64,000 nucleotides of DNA from Microbulbifer marinus (lineage in GTDB: Bacteria > Pseudomonadota > Gammaproteobacteria > Pseudomonadales > Cellvibrionaceae), in assembly GCF_900107725.1 (NCBI RefSeq), contig NZ_FNQO01000003.1, positions 526,075 to 590,074 on the forward strand, written 5' to 3'. Below the pieces are notes generated by a model. The model was not told the DNA's origin. It made no database searches and saw only the letters and a list, made by a program, of their open reading frames with translations. The position numbers were made by a program, and so were the translations under genes. Every line of letters begins with the position of its first letter. Position 1 is the stretch's first letter. Shown in pieces: positions 52,026 through 60,825 of the stretch.

Positions 52026-53807
52026 ATGAGTCGGGAACGCTTACAGGCAGTGCGGGACGAACTGGCGCGGCAGGGGGTGCAGGCCTTCCTGGTGCCGCGC
52101 GGGGACGAATACCAGAATGAGTATGTGCCCGCCGCCGACGAGCGCCTGGCCTGGCTGACCGGTTTTACCGGCTCCGCCGGTATGGCGGTGGTCGGGGCAG
52201 AGCATGCGGCGCTGTTCGTTGACGGGCGCTACACGCTACAGGCCCAGCAGCAGCTCGGTGACCAGCCGATCGACCAGGAGAACCTGGACAACAGCGTCAT
52301 CGCCGACTGGCTGTGTGCGCAACTGAAGGATGGCCAGTCACTGGGATACGATCCGCGCCTGCACACGGAGCCAGGCCTCGCCCTGCTGAAGAAGCGCCTC
52401 GGCGAGCGCGATATCGCCCTGCGGCCACTGGAGCAGAACCCGATCGACGCCGTCTGGAGCGACAGACCGGCAACCCCCTGTGGTCCGGCGCGCCCGCACC
52501 CCCACACTTTTACCGGTGAGCACTCCAAGGACAAGCGCGAGCGCATCGCCGCGCTGCTGGCGGACAAGCGCGCCGACGCCCTGTGGCTGCCCAACCCCGA
52601 GGTGTGCGCCTGGCTGTTCAATATCCGCGGCAGTGACGTACCGCACCTGCCGGTAGCCCTGGCCAGCGCCCTGCTCTACCGCGACGGCAGCGCCACCCTG
52701 TACCTGGCCGAAGAGGCGGTCAGCGAGGCGCTGATCGAGCACCTGAATAGCGATGTGGATATCGTCAGCGACAAGGACGCACTGTTCACCGCCGCCAAGC
52801 GCCACCATGTATCCAAGGTTTGGGTAGATCCACGGATCACCAACTGCTGGACACTGCAGCAGCTGCGCGCACTCGACATAGAACTACTGCAGGAACCGGA
52901 TCCCATTACCGCGGCCAAGGCGTGCAAGAATGCGGTGGAGCTGGCCGGCTCCCGCGCCGCCCATGAGCGCGACGGCGCCGCCCTGTGCGAATTCCTCGCC
53001 GAATTGCCGGATGCGGTTGCCGCCGGCGCTCCCGATAACAGCTTCGGCGAACTGGAGGCGGTGCAGTTGCTGCGCGCCAAACGCGAACAGCGCGAGGGCT
53101 TCGCCGACGACAGCTTCGACTCCATCTCCGGCTACGGGCCGAACGGCGCCATCGTGCATTACCGGGTCAATCGCGAGTCCAGTTTGCCGCTGCAACCGGA
53201 GGGCATCTATCTGATCGACTCCGGCGCCCAGTACCCGGACGGCACCACCGACGTGACCCGCACCGTGGCCCTGGGCGACTTCCCCGCCCACGCCCGCGAC
53301 CACTTTACCCGCGTACTCAAGGGGCATATCGGCATCGCCACGCTGCGCTTTCCCAAGGGCACCTGCGGCGAGCAGATAGACGCCTTTGCACGGAAATCGC
53401 TGTGGGATGCGGGCCTCGACTACGCCCACGGTACCGGCCACGGCGTCGGCAGCTTTCTCAGCGTGCACGAGGGGCCGCAGCGCATCGGCAAGGTGAGCTC
53501 CGGCGTGGCTCTGCAGCCGGGCATGATCCTGTCGAACGAGCCGGGCTTCTACCTCACCGGCCAGTACGGCATCCGCATCGAAAACCTGATTTTCGTGAAA
53601 GAGAGCGAGCCGCATCACGGCTTCCTCGAGTTCGAGGAGCTGACGCTGGCACCAATCGAAAGGAAACTGATCGACGCGGACCTGCTGACGGAACAGGAAA
53701 AAGACTGGCTGAACAACTATCACCAGCGGGTGCGGGAGACACTGATGCCGCTGGTGAATGAAAAGACCCAGGCCTGGCTGCAGGAAGCCACACAGCCCAT
53801 CGGTTGA
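52026..53807 (+). CDS. pepP: Aminopeptidase P (Xaa-Pro aminopeptidase), long form
   Basis: A 593-residue cytoplasmic metallopeptidase that removes an N-terminal residue before proline. Two N-terminal creatinase-like domains precede the catalytic pita-bread domain (about 300-593). Metal ligands: IDSGAQYPDGTTDVTRT (two Asp), HGTGHGVGSFLSVHEG (His), and NEPGFYLTGQYGIRIENL (two Glu). The length is the XPNPEP1-like long class rather than E. coli PepP (441), so pepP is used loosely. AGGAGG is 5-10 bases before the ATG. Confidence 0.93.
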   Translation: MSRERLQAVRDELARQGVQAFLVPRGDEYQNEYVPAADERLAWLTGFTGSAGMAVVGAEHAALFVDGRYTLQAQQQLGDQPIDQENLDNSVIADWLCAQLKDGQSLGYDPRLHTEPGLALLKKRLGERDIALRPLEQNPIDAVWSDRPATPCGPARPHPHTFTGEHSKDKRERIAALLADKRADALWLPNPEVCAWLFNIRGSDVPHLPVALASALLYRDGSATLYLAEEAVSEALIEHLNSDVDIVSDKDALFTAAKRHHVSKVWVDPRITNCWTLQQLRALDIELLQEPDPITAAKACKNAVELAGSRAAHERDGAALCEFLAELPDAVAAGAPDNSFGELEAVQLLRAKREQREGFADDSFDSISGYGPNGAIVHYRVNRESSLPLQPEGIYLIDSGAQYPDGTTDVTRTVALGDFPAHARDHFTRVLKGHIGIATLRFPKGTCGEQIDAFARKSLWDAGLDYAHGTGHGVGSFLSVHEGPQRIGKVSSGVALQPGMILSNEPGFYLTGQYGIRIENLIFVKESEPHHGFLEFEELTLAPIERKLIDADLLTEQEKDWLNNYHQRVRETLMPLVNEKTQAWLQEATQPIG

Positions 53808-53926
53808 GCACGGGATTTTCAGATTCGTCGCTCCGGACTCGATTCGGGGCCCGGCTTCGGAGCTTAGCAACGGCTCGGTGCCGCAAGCCTGGATACCGGC
53901 CCGCGCCGGTATAACGATGTAGAGAC

Positions 53927-54925
53927 TTAGTCCGCAGCCAGCTGCTGCTTCGCTCGCAAGAACGGCACCAACTCCCGCAGCACCAGCTCGCTCACTCGCG
54001 GCTCGAGGGCGTGCGCCATGCCCGGAATCGCCGCGAAGCGCGCAGCGGGAATCTTCTCGGCGGTGTCGCGACCGTGGGCAATCGGCAATAGCGGATCCGC
54101 CTCGCCGTGCACCACCAGGGACGGCACGGTTATCTGCTCCAGCAGCGGCGAGCGATCGCCATTGGCCATGATGGCCTGCAGTTGTCGCAGCATACCCGGG
54201 CCGTAACTGCCGCGGTTGGCCACTCGTCGCGCCAGATTGCGCGCGTGTACCTCGTCGAAAAATTGCGGCGAGCCAATCGCGCGGGCGATAAAGACACCGT
54301 TCTGGATCCGCTGCGCACGAGAATCGGCACCTTGCGCGGCCAATGCCAATGCCTCTATCGCCTCGGGCTTCGACTCCGGCAGCTCCGGCGCACCGGAACT
54401 CGACATGATCGAAGTCATGCTGCTGACTCGCTGCGGGTATTCGGCCGCGATGATCTGTACGATCATGCCGCCCATGGAGGCGCCGACGATATGCGCGCGC
54501 TCTATCTGCAAATGGTCCAGCAGCCCCACGGCATCCGCAGCCATATCCTGCAGCGTGTAAGGCGGCTCGCCGGCGAGACCGACTTTCTGTTTCAGCAGCA
54601 TCCACCACACCGGCGGTGCCGACAGTTCGTAAAACTTCTGCGACAGGCCGGCATCGCGATTGTCGAGCAACACCACGCGGTAACCGCTGTCAATGAGCCG
54701 CTGCACCAGCGTATCGCCCCAGTGCAGCATCTGTGCACCCAGCCCCATCACCAACAGCACCGGCTCGCCGTCCCGCGCACCCATGTCCTGGTAGGCGATA
54801 GAAACTCCCTGGATTTCGGCAAAATGAATCGGGTGGCGATCGAAAGGATTGTCCTGCGCGGCATTGGCGCAAAGTGCCGTCAGTGCGAGAAAAACCGCGG
54901 CAAAAACTACAGCGTATCGGCGCAT
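53927..54925 (-). CDS. Alpha/beta hydrolase, exported
   Basis: A 332-residue hydrolase with signal peptide (MRRYAVVFAAVFLALTALCANAAQ). Nucleophile elbow GASMGGMIVQ (about 137-146), oxyanion-hole HG-type motif, GEADPLLPIAHG with the catalytic Asp, and GMAHALEP with the catalytic His. The length and the phrase AYQDMGARDGEPVLLVMGLG are typical of bacterial lipase/esterase or thioesterase-like proteins. Specificity unknown. Ends 31 bases before the MATE gene stop, on the same strand. Confidence 0.85.
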   Translation of the reverse strand: MRRYAVVFAAVFLALTALCANAAQDNPFDRHPIHFAEIQGVSIAYQDMGARDGEPVLLVMGLGAQMLHWGDTLVQRLIDSGYRVVLLDNRDAGLSQKFYELSAPPVWWMLLKQKVGLAGEPPYTLQDMAADAVGLLDHLQIERAHIVGASMGGMIVQIIAAEYPQRVSSMTSIMSSSGAPELPESKPEAIEALALAAQGADSRAQRIQNGVFIARAIGSPQFFDEVHARNLARRVANRGSYGPGMLRQLQAIMANGDRSPLLEQITVPSLVVHGEADPLLPIAHGRDTAEKIPAARFAAIPGMAHALEPRVSELVLRELVPFLRAKQQLAAD

Positions 54926-54955
54926 ATCCTGTGCCCCTCCTGTTGACGTAAGCGG

Positions 54956-56338
54956 TTACTGGACCGGCAATGTTACGCGATCCTCGCCGTCCGCGGCTCG
55001 ACTGATAATATCCCGTCGCAGCCACCAGCAGGCCAGGGCCCCGAGTAGCAGGTTGGCTATCGCCGTCGCAGCGAACAGGCCGGTGATGCCCCACAACTGG
55101 TTCCCCAGCCAGGCCAGCGGCAGATAGATACCGAGTACGCGCAGGAAAGAAATCAACGTGGCGGGCAGCGGCCGTCCGAGACCGTTGAAGGCCGCATTGG
55201 CAGACATCACAAAGCCATAGCCGGCGTAACTGAACGGTACCAGCGTCAGGTAGGCGATCGCCACGGACAGCACTTCCGGCGAGTCACTGAACAACCGCAC
55301 CAGTGACTCGCCGACAAAATACAGCACTACCGCCAGCGTCAAGCCGAACACGACACAGAAGCGCGCCAGTACGCGCACGGTTTCGCGCATGCGCTCTATC
55401 TTGCCGGCGCCGGCATTCTGCCCGATAAAGGGGCCGACCACTGACGACAGCGCATAGAAGACGATCAGCGCTACCGGTTCAATCCGCAGCGCCACCCCCA
55501 GCCCGGCCACGGCATCGGCGCCGTGCACCGCCACCAGCGCCACGACCACACCGCCGGCCATCGGAATAATCACGTTGGTCGCCACCGCTGGCAGACCGAC
55601 GGCCAGTACTTTACGCCAGGATGCGAACAGCGAATCGAGATCCCAGCGCGGCGCCGCCATCAGGTGCTCACGGCGGATCAGGAAATACAGTGCGGCGCAA
55701 AAGCTGACTCCGCGGGCAATTACCGTGGAGATCGCCGCGCCCTGCAGCTCCAGCCGCGGGAAACCCAGCAGGCCGAATATCAGCAGCGGGTCCAGGATCA
55801 GGTTGAACAATGCCACCGCCACCATAATGCGCCCGGTCAACGCGCTATTGCCGATCGCACGCAGCGACGACAGGGCCACCATCGGCACTACCGCAAACAC
55901 AGCCCCCAAAAACCACGGCACCATGTAGTCGGCAATCAGCGGCAGCATTTCCCCGCTGGCGCCGAGCAACCGGAACAGGGGCTCGATGGTAGCGAGGCCA
56001 ACAACACTGATGCACAGCGCGACCAGCAGTGCCAGCAGGGATGCATCGGTGACCAAACGCCGCACCCGCTCGTGATCCCCGGCCCCATAGGCCCGCGCCA
56101 CCGCCGATGAGGTACCGGCGCCGAGACCGATGGCGAAGCTGTTGATCACCATCACCACCGGGAAAGTAAAACTCATCGCCGCCAGCTGTGCCTTGCCCAG
56201 CTGCGCGACGAAATAGGTATCCACCACGTTGAAAGACATGGTGGCGAGAATGCCCCACACCATCGGCAGTGCCAGACGCTGCAGATGGCCGGCCACCGAG
56301 CCCTCGAGTAATGAGGGATTATTTTTGGATAACGCCAT
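54956..56338 (-). CDS. MATE-family multidrug efflux transporter
   Basis: A 460-residue, 12-TM protein. GIGLGAGTSSAVARAYGAGDHERVRRL-type first-half motif and the repeated second half (FGLTLAVVLYFVGESLVRLF) give the MATE two-bundle architecture, which couples Na+ or H+ influx to drug export. It is downstream of rimI with a 139 bp gap. Confidence 0.93.
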   Translation of the reverse strand: MALSKNNPSLLEGSVAGHLQRLALPMVWGILATMSFNVVDTYFVAQLGKAQLAAMSFTFPVVMVINSFAIGLGAGTSSAVARAYGAGDHERVRRLVTDASLLALLVALCISVVGLATIEPLFRLLGASGEMLPLIADYMVPWFLGAVFAVVPMVALSSLRAIGNSALTGRIMVAVALFNLILDPLLIFGLLGFPRLELQGAAISTVIARGVSFCAALYFLIRREHLMAAPRWDLDSLFASWRKVLAVGLPAVATNVIIPMAGGVVVALVAVHGADAVAGLGVALRIEPVALIVFYALSSVVGPFIGQNAGAGKIERMRETVRVLARFCVVFGLTLAVVLYFVGESLVRLFSDSPEVLSVAIAYLTLVPFSYAGYGFVMSANAAFNGLGRPLPATLISFLRVLGIYLPLAWLGNQLWGITGLFAATAIANLLLGALACWWLRRDIISRAADGEDRVTLPVQ

Positions 56339-56477
56339 GAATAACTCTTCGCGGAAGATGGGAGTGTCTGCCAGACTGCAGCGGACAAATACGAATTTCG
56401 CAGTGCCGGTATTCTACCAGCACCGGTATGGCGGAGTATTGACAACGGAAGTAGCGCTACCGCAATCCCGACAATCG

Positions 56478-56954
56478 TTAGCGGGAGCGGCTCATCAACA
56501 CGGCATCTTCGCGCGCACCGCGGTCCACCGGGTAGTAATTCTTGCGCAGTCCATCCTCGTGAAAACCCAGTTTGCGGTAGAGGGACAGGGCGGCGCGATT
56601 GGAAGCGCGCACTTCCAGCAACACACGACGGATTTCCGCCGGCAACTGAGCAATCAGCGCGGTGAGCAGCGCCGCGGCGATACCGCGCCGGCGCCAGTCC
56701 GGAGACACGGCCACGTCGAGTATCTCCGCTTCGTCAAACAACGTGGAGATCACGCAGCAGGCGATGGGCTCACTCTGCGGCGACAGCAGCAGCCAGCACC
56801 GATGACCGGCATCGAGGCTGTCGCGGTACTGCTTTTCGCTCCAGGGGAGGCTGTGGGCGCGGCGTGCCAGCTCGGCCATTGCGTTGCAGTCCGCTGCGCT
56901 GGCGGCGATCAGGTGGGCACCGGGAATGTCGAGCGCGGGAAGGGTGCGGGTCAT
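56478..56954 (-). CDS. rimI: Ribosomal protein S18 alanine N-acetyltransferase
   Basis: A 158-residue GNAT acetyltransferase. The acetyl-CoA-binding pattern RRRGIAAALLTALIAQL and EVRASNRAALSLYRKLGFHEDGLRKNYY match RimI. It overlaps the upstream holD-like gene by 4 bases (ATGA), which is the gene order of E. coli holD-rimI. Confidence 0.9.
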   Translation of the reverse strand: MTRTLPALDIPGAHLIAASAADCNAMAELARRAHSLPWSEKQYRDSLDAGHRCWLLLSPQSEPIACCVISTLFDEAEILDVAVSPDWRRRGIAAALLTALIAQLPAEIRRVLLEVRASNRAALSLYRKLGFHEDGLRKNYYPVDRGAREDAVLMSRSR

Positions 56955-57778
56955 TTGACCCCATTTTTCTCAGGGTGAGTGTGCTCGGGATAAGTCTGTT
57001 GCAGCAGCTGCCACAGGGCGCGTTTGCGCTGCGGTTCCAGCAGTAACTGGCTCAGGCTCGGCATCGCGATCACGCGAATACCGTTCCAGTCGTTCACCGG
57101 CTGCGCCAGCGGCACCGGCGCACAGAAATCGCGCGCTTCGCGCCCCATCAGCCAGATGGATTTCACCGGGCGGCGCGCACTGGCCGCCTCCAGCCAGCTG
57201 GAGCAGGTATCGCGCGCTTCAGAGGCATCGGCGGCGGGGCCAAAACGGTTTTCTGCCAGCGGCCAGCGCAGGCGGTCCTGCTCACGCGGCAGCTGGTGCC
57301 AGCCCAGCGCGCGGGCGATATTGTTGAACAGTGCCTCTACCGGCAGAGCGACGCCCGGCTCGCGGCTGTCCACCGCCAGCAGTTCCTCGCCCAGCCACCA
57401 GCAGCTGAGCACGAACGGCTGCACTTCCTGGCGCGGCGGCGCCACCTGGGATACCGGTGCGGCCTGGACGCCGGAACTGACCTTGGTCTGCTCGGTGAGC
57501 GCGCCGATGTCGCGCAGCACCTGCGCTTCCGATTCCCCGCCGGCGGATCCGGGGCCAGCCTCTGCGGGGGCGACCACCATCTGCGCCGCGGATTGCGGCA
57601 GGGGGTTTTTGACCGCCTCGCGCATCTGCTGCAGCGGCGTTGCCGGCTCGGGCTGCGCGGTTTCCGCCGGCGGTAGTTCCGCCTGGCGCGGCTGCGGCGC
57701 GAGCGGCAGCACAAAGCGCGGCATATAGCTGGCCACGCCCAGGACTGACAAATATTCCGCTCGCTGCAGTTCGTTCAC
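56951..57778 (-). CDS. HolD-like protein (DNA polymerase III psi subunit candidate), extended
   Basis: A 275-residue protein, starting at GTG one base-pair beyond the leuA stop. E. coli psi is 137 residues and lies next to rimI, as here. Weak likeness: the C-terminal phrase RKRALWQLLQQTYPEHTHPE resembles E. coli psi ARAALWQQICTYEHDF. The middle (about 30-135) is a Pro/Ala/Gln-rich linker that the E. coli protein lacks. Position, ATGA overlap with rimI and the C-terminal match support the call; the long linker makes it uncertain. Confidence 0.6.
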   Translation of the reverse strand: MNELQRAEYLSVLGVASYMPRFVLPLAPQPRQAELPPAETAQPEPATPLQQMREAVKNPLPQSAAQMVVAPAEAGPGSAGGESEAQVLRDIGALTEQTKVSSGVQAAPVSQVAPPRQEVQPFVLSCWWLGEELLAVDSREPGVALPVEALFNNIARALGWHQLPREQDRLRWPLAENRFGPAADASEARDTCSSWLEAASARRPVKSIWLMGREARDFCAPVPLAQPVNDWNGIRVIAMPSLSQLLLEPQRKRALWQLLQQTYPEHTHPEKNGVK

Positions 57779-59314
57779 TTACACGCCTTTCTTCTTGCGC
57801 TCTCCGCTGGCGAGCAAGTTTAACGCATCCAGGTAGGCCTGTGCGGAAGCGACGAGAATATCGGTATCGGCACCGACACCATTGACCAGCCGACCATCCC
57901 TTTCCAGGCGCACGGTCACCGAACCCTGGGAGTCGGTACCCTGGGTCACGGCATTGACCGAATAGAGTTTCAGGTCGGCCTTGCTGTCGGCGACGGCTTC
58001 GATGGCCTTGAAGGTGGCATCCACCGGACCGCTGCCGTAGGCTTCGGAGCGGTGCGACTCGCCATCGATCAACAGGCGCACATAGGCCTGCGGCATGGTG
58101 CCGATTTTGCTGCGCACCTCGAGATCTTCCAGCTGGAAGTGCTCCACCGGCGCCTCGGTACCCGCCACCAGCGAGTGCAAGTCCTCGTCAAAGATTTCGT
58201 GCTTCTTGTCCGCCAGCTCTTTGAAGCGCTCGAAGATCAGCTGGAATTCACCGGCATCCTCGAAGTGGATACCCAGTTCCTCGTAGCGCGCCTTGACCGC
58301 AGCGCGGCCGGAGTGCTTGCCCAGCACCAGGCGGTTGTGCCCCCAGCCCACATCCTGGGCGCGCATGATTTCGTAGGTCTCGCGGTGCTTCAGCACGCCG
58401 TCCTGGTGAATGCCGGACTCGTGCGCGAACGCATTGGCACCGACAATGGCCTTGTTCGGCTGCACCGGAAAACCGGTGATGGAGGACACCATGCGCGACG
58501 TCGGCACGATATGGGTGGCGTCGATCTGGGTTTCCACAGGGTAGAGATCCTGGCGGGTACGCACCGCCATCACTATTTCTTCCAGTGATGCATTACCGGC
58601 ACGCTCGCCGAGGCCGTTGATGGTGCACTCGACCTGGCGCACGCCGTTCATCACCGCAGACAGGGAGTTGGCAACCGCCAGCCCGAGATCGTTGTGGCAG
58701 TGGGTGGAAAAGATTGCCTTGTCGGAGTTGGGCACGTTCTCGATCACACGCTTGAACATGGCCCCGTACTCGCCCGGCTCGCCGTAGCCAACGGTGTCCG
58801 GAATATTGATGGTGCCGGCACCGGCACTGATGACCGCCTCGATAATGCGGTACATGAATTCCGGCTCGGAACGGCTGCCGTCCTCGAGGGAGAATTCCAC
58901 ATCGTCCGTGAACTGGCGCGCGGTCTTCACCGCCTCCACCGCCTGGCGCAGCACGTCGTCCGGCTCCATCTGCAGCTTGTACTTCATATGGATCGGCGAG
59001 GTGGCGATAAAGGTGTGGATACGCGAGGCGTTGGCGTTCTTCAGCGCCTCGCCGGCGCGGATGATATCCGGGCCCACCGCGCGGGCCAGGCTGCATATGC
59101 GGGAATCCTTTACGGTCTCGGCGACGGCCTTCACCGCGTCAAAGTCGCCGGGGCTGGCGATGGCGAAGCCCGCCTCGATCACGTCGACACGCATACGCTC
59201 GAGCATGCGCGCGATGCGGATCTTTTCATCTTTGGTCATGGAGGCGCCGGGGCTTTGCTCGCCGTCGCGCAGAGTGGTATCAAAAATGACTAATTTATCT
59301 TTATTTGTACTCAT
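57779..59314 (-). CDS. leuA: 2-isopropylmalate synthase
   Basis: A 511-residue enzyme that joins acetyl-CoA and 2-oxoisovalerate in the first committed step of leucine synthesis. Catalytic-barrel motifs: [46 protein letters not shown] (metal-binding HxH). The C-terminal regulatory domain (about 390-511), where leucine feedback acts, is complete. Length as in E. coli LeuA. AGGAGA is 10 bases before the ATG. leuBCD are not here. Directly followed by the holD-like gene. Confidence 0.95.
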   Translation of the reverse strand: MSTNKDKLVIFDTTLRDGEQSPGASMTKDEKIRIARMLERMRVDVIEAGFAIASPGDFDAVKAVAETVKDSRICSLARAVGPDIIRAGEALKNANASRIHTFIATSPIHMKYKLQMEPDDVLRQAVEAVKTARQFTDDVEFSLEDGSRSEPEFMYRIIEAVISAGAGTINIPDTVGYGEPGEYGAMFKRVIENVPNSDKAIFSTHCHNDLGLAVANSLSAVMNGVRQVECTINGLGERAGNASLEEIVMAVRTRQDLYPVETQIDATHIVPTSRMVSSITGFPVQPNKAIVGANAFAHESGIHQDGVLKHRETYEIMRAQDVGWGHNRLVLGKHSGRAAVKARYEELGIHFEDAGEFQLIFERFKELADKKHEIFDEDLHSLVAGTEAPVEHFQLEDLEVRSKIGTMPQAYVRLLIDGESHRSEAYGSGPVDATFKAIEAVADSKADLKLYSVNAVTQGTDSQGSVTVRLERDGRLVNGVGADTDILVASAQAYLDALNLLASGERKKKGV

Positions 59315-59669
59315 TTTGGGCTCATCTCCTAATCTCGCACGAGGCTAAACAGCAGCTGCGTCGCTGTCTATGCATCAAAAAAATACAGTGTGGAATTCTG
59401 CCGGAGGGTATGGGAATAAAATTATATGCCGCAGCGCGGCAGTCGCAGCGAGAAAGCTAGGGCGCGATAGAGGTGCCAGGAATTGAAATGTTCAGTTTGC
59501 ATGGCGGTTGCTGCGCGGGGTTGGAATTCGAGCATTATGCGCCCGCGCCAGCGGCGAGGTCAACAGGCGTCCTAATATCAACAAAAAAAGCATCAACAGA
59601 TAGGATGAACATCCTAACAAACTCCCTATTGACCGCTATTTACCCCCAACAGCAGTCGATGCCCAAACG
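59315..59669. other. Intergenic region upstream of leuA
   Basis: About 355 bases between leuA and the end of the OhrR-type gene. A 17-codon minus-strand ORF (59322-59375, [17 protein letters not shown]) ends just before the leuA SD; it has no good SD and only one Leu, so a leader peptide is unproven. AT-rich near 59560-59640. No other feature seen. Confidence 0.4.
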
Positions 59670-60173
59670 CTAATCATCGACGGAGGACCCCGAAACCGGC
59701 GCCCCTCCCCCAAGCTTTGCTAAAAAGGTCCACAACTGGCCGCGCAACTGCTCCACCTCCTGGGGAGAAACAGGAGAGTCGTCGAGCTGCCGGGTCACCC
59801 AGTCCTGTGCACGCGGTTTGAGCGCACGCCCGGCATCGGTGATCTCTACTAATGTTACGCGTTCGTCCCGGGCAGCCCGGCGGCGTATTACCAGGCCCCG
59901 CTGCTCCATGCGCTTCAGCAGCGGCGTCAGCGTACCGGAGTCCAGCATCAGTCGGCCGCCCAGGGCACCGACACTGAAATCTGTATCGTCGCGTTCGCCC
60001 GGTTGATCCCACTCCCACAGTACCAGCAGCACCAGGTACTGGGGATAGGTAATCCCCAGGTCCTGCAACATCGGCTGATAGGCGCGGGTCATCGCACGGG
60101 ATGCCGCATACAGGGCAAAACAAAGCTGCCGGTTGAGCGCCAGTGCCCCGTTGTCGTGGTCACATATCGTCAT
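59670..60173 (-). CDS. MarR/OhrR-type redox-sensing repressor
   Basis: A 167-residue winged-helix regulator. The start is the ATG at 60173, which overlaps the glutathione peroxidase stop as ATGA. The N-terminal QLCFALYAASRAMTRAY has the OhrR peroxide-sensing Cys (Cys18) in the right context, and GGRLMLDSGTLTPLLKRME and RDERVTLVEITDAGRAL are the recognition helix and wing of MarR proteins. It probably represses the upstream peroxidase and itself until the Cys is oxidised. Confidence 0.88.
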   Translation of the reverse strand: MTICDHDNGALALNRQLCFALYAASRAMTRAYQPMLQDLGITYPQYLVLLVLWEWDQPGERDDTDFSVGALGGRLMLDSGTLTPLLKRMEQRGLVIRRRAARDERVTLVEITDAGRALKPRAQDWVTRQLDDSPVSPQEVEQLRGQLWTFLAKLGGGAPVSGSSVDD

Positions 60174-60652
60174 CAGAGCAGCTGCTCGATTTCCGTTTCC
60201 AGCGCTTCCGGCTTGTCTTTGGGGGCGAAGCGCTTCACTACCTGGCCATCCCGATTGACCAGGAACTTGGTGAAATTCCACTTGATCCCCTCGGTGCCGA
60301 GAATGCCCGGCGCCTGCTTCTTCAGCTGCACGAACAGCGGGTGGGCGCCGTCACCGTTGACGTCCAACTTGGCGTAGACGGGAAAACTGACGCCATAGTT
60401 CAGCTCGCAGAATTGCTGGATTTCATCGTCGCTGCCCGGCTCCTGTTTACCGAACTGATTACAGGGAAAACCCAGCACCGCCAGGCCCTGATCCTTGTAC
60501 TTGTTGTGCAGCGCTTCCAGCCCTTTGTACTGCGGGGTGAAGCCGCACTTGCTGGCCGTGTTGACGATCAACAGCACCTTGCCCTTGTACTCTTCCAGTG
60601 AGGTGGTGCTGCCATCCGCTGCCTGTACCGGTATCGAATAGAGTTCGCTCAT
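60173..60652 (-). CDS. Glutathione peroxidase (thiol peroxidase family)
   Basis: A 159-residue Cys-type GPx/BtuE-like peroxidase that reduces peroxides. The active Cys is C36 in [16 protein letters not shown], with [12 protein letters not shown] (Gln) and [13 protein letters not shown] (Trp) completing the catalytic set. It is translated ahead of the OhrR-type gene, with which it shares an ATGA overlap. The operator at 60680-60704 is immediately upstream. Confidence 0.92.
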   Translation of the reverse strand: MSELYSIPVQAADGSTTSLEEYKGKVLLIVNTASKCGFTPQYKGLEALHNKYKDQGLAVLGFPCNQFGKQEPGSDDEIQQFCELNYGVSFPVYAKLDVNGDGAHPLFVQLKKQAPGILGTEGIKWNFTKFLVNRDGQVVKRFAPKDKPEALETEIEQLL

Positions 60653-60679
60653 GGGGATGCTCCCGCTCCAACAATTAGA

Positions 60680-60704
60680 TTGTGTACAATTTAATTGCGC
60701 ACAA
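60680..60704. promoter_or_regulatory. OhrR-type operator over the peroxidase promoter
   Basis: A 25 bp near-palindrome, TTGTG at the left, central ACAATTTAATTG, CACAA at the right, with 3 mismatches in the whole. It matches the known OhrR box style (TACAATT-AATTGTA). It ends 28 bases upstream of the peroxidase ATG and contains a TACAAT that could be the -10 read on the plus strand or overlap the minus-strand promoter. Confidence 0.7.
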
Positions 60705-60755
60705 CGTTAAATGCAAGCTTTATTCATGCAAGTTGAATCAACCCGGGCTTTGTTA

Positions 60756-60776
60756 TGAGAATAATTATCAATTATA
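60756..60776. promoter_or_regulatory. Fur box upstream of the FTR1 gene
   Basis: A TGAGAATAATTATCAATTAT stretch matches the Fur consensus GATAATGATAATCATTATC at most positions of its two central hexamers. It lies 50 bases before the FTR1-gene start, between the two divergent genes, and fits iron repression of an iron permease. Confidence 0.7.
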
Positions 60777-60825
60777 TTATGCCTCGAATTTCTAACGCCT
60801 TTTGCGGCAACTAATAGGACTCTCC

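Noticed and set aside
52884..54608. A 574-residue minus-strand ORF across aminopeptidase P and the hydrolase
   Set aside because: It overlaps two genes with intact catalytic motifs and has no domain signature.
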